From contig FR883359.1 in assembly GCA_000435835.1 (NCBI GenBank), positions 1 through 9,711 on the forward strand: DNA of 9,711 bases, written 5' to 3'. Origin of the DNA: Clostridium sp. CAG:221 (GTDB taxonomy: Bacteria; Bacillota; Clostridia; Clostridiales; Clostridiaceae). The notes under the pieces are model-generated. The model did no database searches, was not told where the DNA came from, and saw only the letters and a program-made list of their open reading frames with translations. A program made the position numbers and the translations under genes. Positions 1 to 7,663 of this stretch are shown here, piece by piece. Numbering within the stretch: the stretch's first letter is position 1; each line of letters starts with the position of its first letter.

Positions 1-38
1 TCAAGGTGTCCGGGGTTCGATTCCCCGGTAAGCCACCA
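1..38 (+). tRNA. tRNA 3' portion, truncated by window edge (Lys or Phe type likely)
   Basis: The sequence shows a complete T arm (stem CGGGG at 11-15, loop TTCGATT at 16-22, stem CCCCG at 23-27), the 3' acceptor strand GTAAGCC at 28-34, discriminator A35 and an encoded CCA at 36-38. Bases 1-5 (TCAAG) fit the 3' anticodon-stem strand and 6-10 (GTGTC) a five-base variable loop, so this is a class I tRNA. The anticodon lies outside the window. The GTGTC variable loop is what I recall for clostridial tRNA-Lys and tRNA-Phe, so the identity is inferred and left open. An intrinsic terminator follows directly. Confidence 0.9.
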
Positions 39-71
39 AAAAAGGAACTTGAATTTTCAAGTTCCTTTTTT
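39..71 (+). terminator. Rho-independent terminator of the tRNA transcript
   Basis: A perfect 9-bp stem GGAACTTGA (44-52) / TCAAGTTCC (57-65) encloses the loop ATTT. It is extended by an A-run (39-43) opposite a T-run (66-71). It begins immediately after the tRNA CCA end, so this tRNA is probably the last gene of its transcript. Confidence 0.92.
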
Positions 72-88
72 GTTTTGTTTAAAAAATG

Positions 89-94
89 TATAAT
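89..94 (+). promoter_or_regulatory. Candidate -10 box for the alpha-amylase gene
   Basis: A consensus TATAAT lies about 50 bp upstream of the preferred amylase start at 143. No convincing -35 box is found at 16-18 bp spacing, where the sequence is T-rich terminator. This is only a weak candidate, supported by its position between a terminator and the next gene. Confidence 0.35.
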
Positions 95-142
95 TTGTCC
101 AAGATTAAGATAAAGTATTAAAAATTAAGAGTGTGGTATTTT

Positions 143-1579
143 ATGTTTAATGGAACGATGATGCAATATTTTAAATATTTTTTGCCTAGTGGCTGTAAGT
201 TGTGGAATGGAATATATAATGAAGCAAAAAAACTATCGGATATAGGAATAACTGCAATATGGCTTCCGCCGGCGTATAAAGGAATGGGTGGCAGTGATGA
301 TGTAGGATATTCTGTATATGATTTATATGATTTAGGTGAATTTTATCAAAAAGGATCTAAAGAAACTAAGTATGGAAATAAGGAAGAATATATACAAGCT
401 ATAGAAAAGCTTCATTCATATAATATTCAAGTTTATGGAGATATAGTTTTGAATCATAAGATGGGTGCTGATTTTACGGAAGAAATCAATTGTCAAGAAG
501 TGCAGCAATATGATAGGAATAAAGTTATAAATGAAGAAAAGATTATATGTGGCTGGACTGGTTTTGAATTTGCTGGTAGGGATAACAAATACTCTGAGTT
601 TAAATGGGATTATCGATGTTTTACTGCTGTTGATTATGATGAATATTCTAAGAAAAAATCTATATATAAATTTAAGGGTAAAGATTGGAGTGTGGATGTT
701 GATGATGAAAATGGAAATTACGATTATTTAATGGGGTGTGATATAGACTTCTCTAATGAAAATGTTCTAAATGAAATTGAGAGATGGGGAAAATGGTATT
801 TATCCGTTACAGGAATTGATGGTATGAGGTTAGATGATATAAAGCATATAAGTGCTGGGTTTTATAAAAAATGGATAAAATGCATGAGGGGATATACAGG
901 TAAGGAACTTTTTTCTGTAGGGGAATATTGGCATGGTGATGTAGAGGTGTTACTAAGGTATATTGAAAAAACAGATGGAGTTATGTCCTTGTTTGATGTT
1001 CCTCTTCATTATAATTTTTATGAGGCTTCCCATAATTGTAATTATGATATGAGAAATATATTTAAAGGTACATTGGTAGAGCGAAATGAGGTGAAAGCTG
1101 TTACTTTTGTGGATAATCATGATACAGAAAAAGGCGCGTCTTTAGAGTCGCCAGTTGCTGAATGGTTTAAATTAATAGCTTATGGTCTTATTTTGTTAAG
1201 AAAAGCAGGTTATCCTTGTATTTTTTATGATGATTATTATGCTGATAAAAGTGGTAATAAAGAAGTGGTAGAAGGACTTAAGAAACTGTTGGATATAAGA
1301 AAGAATTTGGCATATGGGGAAGAAAAAGAATATTTTGATGATTGTAATATAGTTGGATGGACTAGGGGTGGGATTGATGAATTAAAGGATTCAGGTATAG
1401 CTGTAATTATATCTAATAATGGTGATGGTTATAAGGAGATGTATATAGGAGAGAAGTTTAAGAAAAGAGTATTTGTTGATATAATGGGAAGAAGGAAAGA
1501 AGAAGTGAAAATAAATAAGAGTGGTATAGGAATGTTTTATGTTAGTGATAAGAGTATTTCTGTCTGGGTGCTGAAGAAA

Positions 1580-1594
<15 letters not shown>
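143..1594 (+). CDS. Cytoplasmic alpha-amylase, glycoside hydrolase family 13 (BLA-like)
   Basis: This predicted endo-acting alpha-amylase hydrolyses internal alpha-1,4 glucosidic bonds of starch, glycogen or maltodextrins with retention of configuration. From ATG 143 it has 483 residues, matching the Bacillus licheniformis amylase class in length and pattern (NGTMMQYF near the start, GNYDYLM mid-protein, FDVPLHY, LES). The four GH13 regions are intact: DIVLNH (100-105), GMRLDD with nucleophile D231, GEYW with acid/base E261, and FVDNHD with transition-state stabiliser D324. There is no signal peptide, so it should act in the cytosol, probably on stored glycogen or imported dextrins (inference). 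A GTG at 131 extends the frame by four residues, but ATG 143 fits the family N-terminus better. The ribosome binding site is weak (AAGAG near 127). Region III has Gly before the catalytic Glu where the Bacillus enzyme has Ala. Confidence 0.95.
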
Positions 1595-2603
<1,009 letters not shown>

Positions 2604-2632
2604 TTAAAAACCTCCTCTAAAAGTATGAATAT

Positions 2633-2661
2633 ATTATAAAATAAATGGTAAAAAAATACAA
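2633..2661 (-). promoter_or_regulatory. Predicted promoter of the alpha/beta hydrolase gene
   Basis: On the minus strand a consensus -10 TATAAT (2638-2633) lies 17 bp from a partial -35 TTGTAT (2661-2656). It sits about 16 bp upstream of the hydrolase ribosome binding site, giving a short leader. The -35 matches only its TTG half. Confidence 0.55.
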
Positions 2662-2738
2662 AAATAATTTGTTTATATTAATTATTTGTTTAACGGAAGG
2701 GAATACTAAAAGTTATAATCGTGAAAGGAGTGATAAAG

Positions 2739-3605
2739 ATGGAATTTCCAAAAGCTTTTCCCCTTCAGCATCAAGAAAAGCATCCGGGAAATGAATATGA
2801 AATGACACCTATGCCTATTTATTATGATGATAAATATATAAAAAAAGGTGATCTTTTAAAAGATAAGGTAGCTATAATCACTGGTGGTGATAGTGGTATT
2901 GGTAGAGCTGTATCTATAGCTTATTTTCATCAAGGTGCAAAAGTTATAATAGTTTATTATGATGAAAGAAGAGATGCAGAAGAAACCAAAGAGATAATAG
3001 AAGCAGGTGGTGGAGAATGCACTATTATACAGGGAGATATAGCCCAAGTAGATTTTTGTAAAGAAGTTATGGAACTTGTCATGAAAAAATATGGCAAAAT
3101 TGATATTTTGGTAAATAATGCAGCTGTTCAATATGAATGTACAGATATCAAACAGCTTACAGATGAACAATTTGATAAAACTATGAAAACTAATGTGTAT
3201 GGAACGTTTTATATGACACGAGAAGCAATGAAATATTTAAAAAGTGGTGGATGTATAATAAATACCACATCTGTTACTGCTTTTCATGGAAATGAGACAT
3301 TGATAGATTATTCTATGACTAAAGGAGCTGTTCTTACCCTTACAAGGTCTTTATCAATGGCTTTGACTAAAGGAAAGACAGGTATAAGGGTGAATTCTGT
3401 TGCGCCTGGACCTATATGGACTCCTCTTATACCTTCTAGTTTTAGCGCTGATAAAATACCACAGTTTGGTAATAATACACCGATGGGTAGAGCGGGTCAG
3501 CCAGTTGAATGTGCTGGAGCGTATGTATTTTTAGCGTCAGAGGCAGCTTCTTATATAACAGGGCAAACTATACATGTTAATGGGGGAGAAATAGTTAATT
3601 CATAG
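2739..3605 (+). CDS. SDR-family NAD(P)-dependent oxidoreductase, YdaD/general stress protein 39 type
   Basis: This is a 288-residue classical short-chain dehydrogenase/reductase. Visible motifs are the cofactor-binding TGGDSGIG (48-55), NNAA (126-129, the NNAG position), catalytic N152, S178, Y191 and K195 (YSMTK), and the VAPGPIWTPLIP segment (221-232). The roughly 40-residue N-terminal extension (HPGNEYEMTPMPIYYDD) and the closing TGQTIHVNGG are characteristic of Bacillus YdaD (Gsp39) and YhdF. The substrate is unknown; the Bacillus relatives belong to the general stress regulon, but no SigB-type promoter is visible here. A GTG at 2721 would add six residues, but it precedes the ribosome binding site AAAGGAG (2724-2730), which is correctly spaced for ATG 2739, so the shorter start is chosen. 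A terminator follows, indicating a single-gene unit. Confidence 0.93.
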   Translation: MEFPKAFPLQHQEKHPGNEYEMTPMPIYYDDKYIKKGDLLKDKVAIITGGDSGIGRAVSIAYFHQGAKVIIVYYDERRDAEETKEIIEAGGGECTIIQGDIAQVDFCKEVMELVMKKYGKIDILVNNAAVQYECTDIKQLTDEQFDKTMKTNVYGTFYMTREAMKYLKSGGCIINTTSVTAFHGNETLIDYSMTKGAVLTLTRSLSMALTKGKTGIRVNSVAPGPIWTPLIPSSFSADKIPQFGNNTPMGRAGQPVECAGAYVFLASEAASYITGQTIHVNGGEIVNS

Positions 3606-3610
3606 ATTAG

Positions 3611-3645
3611 AAAGGCTTTATATGTTTTATATAAAGCCTTTATTA
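3611..3645 (+). terminator. Intrinsic terminator after the SDR gene
   Basis: A 13-bp perfect stem AAAGGCTTTATAT (3611-3623) / ATATAAAGCCTTT (3629-3641) encloses the loop GTTTT. It starts six bases after the SDR stop codon. The downstream T-tract is short (TTTATTA), but the stem itself ends in T. The reverse complement is equally stable. Confidence 0.82.
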
Positions 3646-3740
3646 TATGAAAATAAATAAATTAATTGTAAAAATAGTATAAAAATTCAATACAAATAAA
3701 TGTGATTAATATATTGAAGAATGTGTTGGAGGGAGGAAAG

Positions 3741-3968
3741 ATGGTAAATATAGAGGGAGAGAGGGTGGCTCATAATGTAGGTAATTATGATGAGGTTGTT
3801 AATGATGAAGGAATTGTATTTATGGATAATCCGTATATAATTATTTTCTTAAGTGATGGAGTGGAGTATGCAGCAGATGCTATAGCTGATATTTCTAAAG
3901 TTATATATATTTATAATGCAAACAGAGGGAGAGAGTGCCATAAAAATGTTTATAGCACTTTTTTATAA
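3741..3968 (+). pseudogene. Truncated C-terminal remnant of a class A beta-lactamase-like serine hydrolase
   Basis: The 75-residue frame resembles only the last strand-helix segment of class A beta-lactamase-like proteins (beta-lactamase2 fold): GERVAHNVG then NDEGIVF, NPYIIIFLSDGV and ISKVIYIYN. The family normally has 270 or more residues, with SxxK and SDN motifs upstream. None of these are present, and only 135 bp separate this gene from the SDR stop. The KTG-box position reads N12-V13-G14, so the catalytic lysine is gone. The last residues (after about NANRG) are encoded by a terminator hairpin, suggesting out-of-family read-through sequence. A very strong ribosome binding site (GGAGGGAGG, 3728-3736) precedes ATG 3741; a GTG at 3702 in the same frame is less likely. 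It could still be expressed as a small protein, but a hydrolase function is not credible. The family assignment is from memory of motif pattern. Confidence 0.65.
3934..3965 (+). terminator. Intrinsic terminator overlapping the end of the beta-lactamase-like remnant
   Basis: The stem AGTGC-C-ATAAA (3934-3944) / TTTAT-A-GCACT (3949-3959) has one C·A mismatch and the loop AATG. It is followed by a T-run (3959-3964). The hairpin lies inside the reading frame, whose TAA stop is at 3966-3968. This separates the remnant from the bactofilin operon. Confidence 0.75.
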
Positions 3969-3985
3969 ATAAAAAATAAAGCACT

Positions 3986-4005
3986 TTACAATGTAACAAT
4001 GTTAC
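3986..4005. promoter_or_regulatory. Upstream operator: GTAACAATGTTAC with an extra half-site
   Basis: The 13-bp inverted repeat GTAAC-AAT-GTTAC is at 3993-4005. It overlaps a second inverted repeat TTAC-AAT-GTAA at 3986-3996, so three half-sites follow each other at 8-bp steps. An identical 13-mer recurs at 4064-4076. The exact duplication in front of an operon encoding an HTH protein argues for a transcription-factor site. The cognate protein is not known. Confidence 0.7.
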
Positions 4006-4057
4006 GCTAAAATGAAATTAACAGGAAATAAAAGTAATAAAAGAAATTTTTTTCAAA

Positions 4058-4063
4058 TATAAC
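4058..4063 (+). promoter_or_regulatory. Candidate -10 box of the bactofilin operon
   Basis: TATAAC matches the -10 consensus at 5 of 6 positions and sits directly before the second operator. A start site near 4070 would fall inside that operator. No good -35 is found at 16-18 bp (TAATAA at 4035-4040), which suggests a weak or activator-dependent promoter. This is inferred from sequence only. Confidence 0.5.
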
Positions 4064-4076
4064 GTAACAATGTTAC
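4064..4076. promoter_or_regulatory. Downstream operator: second exact copy of GTAACAATGTTAC
   Basis: This is identical to the 13-mer at 3993-4005, with starts 71 bp apart. It lies between the candidate -10 box and the ribosome binding site CAGGAGGT (4078-4085), where bound protein would cover the transcription start. The position is classic for repression, and the pair could support looping or cooperative binding. Confidence 0.75.
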
Positions 4077-4089
4077 ACAGGAGGTAATT

Positions 4090-4809
4090 ATGGAAAATAA
4101 ATCAGATATGAAAATATCAGGCTCAGGCAGCATTTCATCAGGGGTTTACAATGATATAAAGATATCAGGGTCAGGAGGTATTTTAGGTGATGTGGATTGT
4201 AATGATATTAAAATTTCAGGTTCAGTTAGCTGTAAGGGGGAGATTAAAGCTAATAATTTAAAAGTAAGTGGTAGTTCTAGCTTTTATAAAGATGTAGAAG
4301 TGAAGGAGTTCTTAAAGATTAGTGGAAGTGCAAAATTTCAAGGTAATCTTAAAGGAAATGATGTAGTTATAAGTGGAAGCAGTAAAATTGCAGGGAATGC
4401 TATTGGAGAAAGCATACGTGTTTCAGGAAGTGTTTCAGTAGAGGGTAATTGTGAGGGTACTGAAGTTACCATAAGTGGTAGTGCAAACATAAAGGGATTA
4501 TTATCTGGAGATAAGATTTATCTAAATGGCCCAAGTGGATATATTAAAGAAATAGGTGGTTCAGAAATAACTATTAAAGATAGAAATAATGTTATTTTAT
4601 TTGGAATTATTAGATTTAATTCTGGAAAAGGGTTAAATTGTGAACTTATTGAAGGAGATACTATTGAGCTTGAAAATGTAAAATGTGATTTAGTAAGAGG
4701 ACATAATATAAAAATAGGAGAAAATTGCAGAATAAAAATGGTAGAATATACTGGCAGTATAGAAATAGACAAGAAAAGTAAAGTTGAAGAGTTTGTTTCT
4801 ATTAAATAA
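4090..4809 (+). CDS. Bactofilin-like polymer-forming protein (YhbE/YhbF family)
   Basis: This is a 239-residue beta-repeat protein of the polymer-forming cytoskeletal (bactofilin/DUF583) group related to Bacillus YhbE/YhbF. Residues 8-131 contain eight [IV]SGS motifs beginning at 9, 25, 42, 59, 77, 94, 111 and 128. The 16-18 residue spacing fits one turn each of a right-handed beta-helix. Residues 135-239 keep alternating hydrophobic strands but lose the SGS signature, forming a distinct C-terminal part. No signal peptide or membrane segment is visible, so it is probably cytoplasmic and self-assembling. The precise role is unknown; bactofilins act in cell shape, polarity or envelope scaffolding in other bacteria. 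The ribosome binding site AGGAGGT lies just upstream of ATG 4090. It is followed after 34 bp by the YhbD-like gene with no terminator between, so the two are probably co-transcribed. Confidence 0.88.
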   Translation: MENKSDMKISGSGSISSGVYNDIKISGSGGILGDVDCNDIKISGSVSCKGEIKANNLKVSGSSSFYKDVEVKEFLKISGSAKFQGNLKGNDVVISGSSKIAGNAIGESIRVSGSVSVEGNCEGTEVTISGSANIKGLLSGDKIYLNGPSGYIKEIGGSEITIKDRNNVILFGIIRFNSGKGLNCELIEGDTIELENVKCDLVRGHNIKIGENCRIKMVEYTGSIEIDKKSKVEEFVSIK

Positions 4810-4843
4810 CTTAAAGAAAAGGTGCCAGTAGAAGGTGATAATT

Positions 4844-5470
4844 ATGCAAGATGAATTAATATCAAAAAAAGATCTATTAAATGAAATGAGTATTTCCTAT
4901 GGTCAGTTATACAGATGGAAAAGAAAAAAATTAATTCCAGAAGAATGGTTTATAAAGAAAAGTGTTTCTACAGGGCAGGAGACATTTTTCCCGAGAAAAA
5001 AAATAATAGAAAGAGTTCAAACTATTTTGGAATGTAAAGATGGAATATCTTTAGATGAATTAGCCTATAAGTTTTCAAAAAATATAAAGGATATATTAAT
5101 AAATAAAACTTATATAATAGATAAAAATATTGTTTCTTCATCTATTGTGAATTTGTTTGAGGAGTTTATGGGAAGTAATGAAAAATATGATGAGAAGTCT
5201 TTGTTAGCTTTAATGGTTTTTAAAGAAATGATTGATAGCGGTTTTTTAAGTATGGATGAAATGAAAAAAATATCTTTAAAAATAAAAGAAGTATATGAAA
5301 GATTAGGATCAGATGATTATATACTTTCCGTTAAAAGAAAATATGGTGTGTCCTTTGTGGTATTAAATAAAGAAAAAGAAGAAATTATTGTAGATGATGA
5401 AGCAAAAGCTATTTTAGAAATAGATTTAGGAAAAATAATGGACGAAATAAAGAGGATTTCACAAGGATAA
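4844..5470 (+). CDS. yhbD: YhbD family (DUF4004) MerR-like helix-turn-helix protein
   Basis: From ATG 4844 the protein has 208 residues. Its N-terminus (LISKKDLLNEMSISYGQLYRWKRKKLIPEEWF, cited by positions 5-36) is a MerR-like winged-helix DNA-binding motif, followed by STGQETFFPRKKI (about 41-53), the hallmark of the YhbD/DUF4004 family. Residues 65-205 are mostly charged helices and could form an effector or dimerisation region; no ligand site is recognisable. In Bacillus subtilis yhbD neighbours the bactofilin-like yhbE and yhbF, and the same partnership is seen here. It may regulate its own operon through the paired inverted repeats upstream (inference). GTG 4835 is in frame, but AAGGTG at 4832-4837 is well placed as the ribosome binding site for ATG 4844. 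Confidence 0.88.
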   Translation: MQDELISKKDLLNEMSISYGQLYRWKRKKLIPEEWFIKKSVSTGQETFFPRKKIIERVQTILECKDGISLDELAYKFSKNIKDILINKTYIIDKNIVSSSIVNLFEEFMGSNEKYDEKSLLALMVFKEMIDSGFLSMDEMKKISLKIKEVYERLGSDDYILSVKRKYGVSFVVLNKEKEEIIVDDEAKAILEIDLGKIMDEIKRISQG

Positions 5471-5483
5471 TAATAAGCAACAT

Positions 5484-5525
5484 AGTGTTGAATAAAATGT
5501 TATTTTTATTCAACACTTATTTTGT
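5484..5525 (+). terminator. Intrinsic terminator after the bactofilin/yhbD operon
   Basis: A 14-bp perfect stem AGTGTTGAATAAAA (5484-5497) / TTTTATTCAACACT (5504-5517) encloses a six-base loop and is followed by TATTTTG. It lies between convergent units, so it may also stop minus-strand transcription from the multicopper-oxidase remnant, although the minus-strand T-tract is poor. Confidence 0.82.
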
Positions 5526-5534
5526 AAGAAGTAT

Positions 5535-6498
5535 TTATTTAGTAGGTGCGTCAGTTTGAATTAAAGTAAGTTGTCCACCAGGATATACACCTTGATTAGT
5601 AACTTTATAATCGTCATGATTATGCATAGGATAAAATTGAGGAAAGAAGTAAGAGTTATTTTTATCATTACAGATTTCTAAAATATTAGTTGTATTTAAA
5701 TTAGGGCATTGTCCAATTGGATTGGTAGGAATATTAGCAATGGAGTTTGAATCTATTTGAGTAAGTTCATAAACTTGCTTACAAAGTGAAGAAAGTCCAT
5801 TTTGCCCTTTTTTTATATAATTTAAATATTCACTTCTTTTATCTGTTGTAGTAATTAATAAATCATAGGTTTCACCTGATGCAATATTAGCAGTAAAGCC
5901 ACTTTCAAGTAATTTATGTTCCATATAGGAAGAGTTACACATACCCATGTTCATATTCATATTCATAAGGCTTTCGGAAATTGCCAGGAATGGACTAGGA
6001 GAGGCATCTTTACCTATTACTTGGAAATGTCATCCGTGAATATGCCAAGGAACAGCTGCATATCCCATATTAATCATTCTAAAAAGTACTTTATCATTAG
6101 TTTTAATATGAACGTAAGATTCATAGTTTAATTGAGTAAGATTAGTATTTGCATTAGGACTGGTTATTGTAAGAGGATGTGGTTTTAAAGTATCAGGGTA
6201 TGCTCGGCCATTGACTAACCAAAAATCAGGTTTAAAGTCTGGAGCATAGTAAGTTTTTTGTGCTTCTACAGTATCATGCCATTTTGAATCAATATCAGAA
6301 AGAAGCATTACAATTATCAGGATTTGTCCAATCTAATTTATTATTAATATATTCAGTTTTATTTCCATTAGTAACTTTGAAAAGGCCTCCTACAAAGCCG
6401 AAAACATATAATTTCTTTTTTAAGTCGGAACATGGATCTGGTGACTGTGGTAAATATACATATCCATCAGTAGCCAATAAAACATAATGTATTATCAT
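5535..6498 (-). pseudogene. Multicopper-oxidase-like gene disrupted by a frameshift and an in-frame TGA
   Basis: Reading leftwards from ATG 6498 (ribosome binding site GGAGG, 6508-6512, 9-base spacing), about 320 codons show one continuous protein in three pieces. Piece 1 (6498-6295) begins HYVLLATDGYVYLP and includes LYVFGFVGG. A one-base offset between about 6297 and 6333 moves into piece 2 (6308 region), which has DFWLVNGRAYPDT and a cupredoxin stretch ending PWHIHG. There TGA (6032-6030) interrupts the frame, and the same frame continues HFQVIGKDASPSPF. Piece 3 has a Met-rich MNMNMNMGM stretch and ends FYPMHNHDDYKVTNQGVYPGG. The HxHG and MHNHD His clusters are copper-ligand-like motifs of multicopper oxidases, but no T1 Cys-His segment is evident and the length matches only the C-terminal part of typical members. 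Piece 3 could be translated alone from its own Met codons, but without the preceding ligands. Loss of function is the likely state, unless the changes are sequencing errors. Confidence 0.8.
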
Positions 6499-6529
6499 TT
6501 TAATTAACCTCCATAAATTAAATTTTATA

Positions 6530-6535
6530 ATTATA
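6530..6535 (-). promoter_or_regulatory. Candidate -10 box of the multicopper-oxidase remnant
   Basis: TATAAT on the minus strand lies about 18 bp upstream of the ribosome binding site. The hexamer 17 bp further upstream (TTATGT) is a poor -35. If active, the promoter survives upstream of the broken gene. Confidence 0.35.
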
Positions 6536-6580
6536 TAGTATTCATAATATTTACATAAGTTATATTAAAAGGGATGGAAA

Positions 6581-6622
6581 TAAATAATAAAGCTCTACTT
6601 TTTTGCAGAGCTTTATTATTTA
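6581..6622 (-). terminator. Intrinsic terminator of the bioY-birA operon
   Basis: A 16-bp perfect inverted repeat has arms 6581-6596 and 6607-6622 with core AGCTCT/AGAGCT and a 10-base loop. It begins 33 bp after the birA stop codon. On the minus strand the stem is followed by a T-rich ATTTCC stretch. The plus strand has six T in the loop rather than after the stem, so it is assigned to the minus strand. Confidence 0.8.
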
Positions 6623-6655
6623 AGAATTTTATAATTTAATACTTTGTTTTTAAGC

Positions 6656-7645
6656 TCAATAAGTATTAGCAATCCTCCTAATACTTATTTCACCAGTGTT
6701 TAAAATTACAGTTTCTCCGTTATCCTTTGCTACAACTAGAGATCCATCATCATTTATATCAATGGCAGTTCCAAAATTGGTTGCACCATTTTTTGTAAAA
6801 CTTATCTTTTCATTTAGAATGATGCTTCTTGCTTTATATTCATTAATAAAATTATAATTTTTAATTTCATTTATCATAAAAAGTATTTCATTAATTATTT
6901 CAGCACATAAATGGTTTCGAGTAGTATTACAATTTTCTTTATTAAAAAGTGAAGTTGCTATAGGTTGAATTTCTAAAGGAAAAGAATCTTTTTCAGTGGT
7001 GAAATTTATACCAATACCAATGATAATATGCTGAATATTACCTGTTTCAAAGTCAGTGACAGCTTCCGTTAATATTCCACATACTTTTTTATAATTAATT
7101 ACTATATCATTAATCCACTTGATTTGGGCCTTTATATTAGTAATGTTTTCAATGGCTTTACAAATTGCTACAGAAGCAGCTGTAGTAACTAATACTGAAT
7201 CACACACCTTGAGATTAGGTCTTAAAATTATACTCATGTAAATTCCACTCTTTGATGGGGAATAAAAGCTTCTGCCCATTCTTCCCTTGCCGGCTGTTTG
7301 CTCTTCTGCAATGACAACTGTTCCATGAGGTGCCCCTTCTAGCGCTAATTGTTTGGCGATTTCATTGGTAGAAGTAACACTTTTAAAAGTATGAATAGAT
7401 ATAGACATATGATTTTCTTTTAAGTAGTTAGAAATTCCTTCTGCGGAAATTAAATCATTTTTACTTGAAAGTGAATAACCTTTATTGGGAATGGCTTTAA
7501 TTTCATAACCCTCTTCACGTAATTCCTCAATATATTTCCATATTGATGTTCGAGAGACATTTAAGTTTTTAGCTAGCTTGCTGCCAGAAATTAATTTATC
7601 TTTATTTTTTTCTAGTTCTTTTAAAATATTGCTTTTTATAGACAT
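6656..7645 (-). CDS. birA: BirA bifunctional biotin-[acetyl-CoA-carboxylase] ligase / biotin repressor
   Basis: This 329-residue enzyme activates biotin with ATP to biotinyl-5'-AMP and attaches it to the lysine of biotin carboxyl carrier domains. In the biotinyl-AMP-bound form it also represses biotin genes. Residues 1-60 are a winged helix-turn-helix (SGSKLAKNLNVSRTSIWKYIEELREEGYEI), so it is the regulatory group II type. The catalytic domain shows TSTNEIAK (91-98), the adenylate-binding loop GKGRMGR (119-125), KWIND (176-180, usually KWPND) and KKVCGIL (186-192) with the biotin-contacting K187. Residues 275-325 form the C-terminal SH3-like domain. The start is fixed by GGAGG (7651-7655) five bases before ATG 7645. 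It lies 18 bp downstream of bioY and is probably co-transcribed, so BirA likely autoregulates through the operator upstream of bioY. Confidence 0.97.
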   Translation of the reverse strand: MSIKSNILKELEKNKDKLISGSKLAKNLNVSRTSIWKYIEELREEGYEIKAIPNKGYSLSSKNDLISAEGISNYLKENHMSISIHTFKSVTSTNEIAKQLALEGAPHGTVVIAEEQTAGKGRMGRSFYSPSKSGIYMSIILRPNLKVCDSVLVTTAASVAICKAIENITNIKAQIKWINDIVINYKKVCGILTEAVTDFETGNIQHIIIGIGINFTTEKDSFPLEIQPIATSLFNKENCNTTRNHLCAEIINEILFMINEIKNYNFINEYKARSIILNEKISFTKNGATNFGTAIDINDDGSLVVAKDNGETVILNTGEISIRRIANTY

Positions 7646-7663
7646 TTCATCCTCCAGAAGTTT

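Noticed and set aside
2714..2719. Consensus TATAAT just upstream of the SDR gene
   Set aside because: Transcription from it would start within the ribosome binding site at 2724-2730, and there is no -35 at 16-18 bp, so it is unlikely to be the SDR promoter.
2721..2738. GTG start extending the SDR protein by six residues
   Set aside because: The GTG precedes the ribosome binding site that serves ATG 2739, and the family N-terminus begins at the ATG.
2856..3170. Open frame of 104 codons on the minus strand inside the SDR gene
   Set aside because: It is antisense to a well-conserved gene, with no ribosome binding site or recognisable family.
6030..6032. Selenocysteine at the in-frame TGA
   Set aside because: I see no clear SECIS-like hairpin directly downstream, I know of no Sec in this family, and the separate frameshift favours decay. 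It is kept as a check, not a claim.
5916..6487. Plus-strand open frames opposite the multicopper oxidase remnant
   Set aside because: They are shadows of the minus-strand gene; the His repeats (HTHVHIHIH) are the complement of the ATGAAT repeats.
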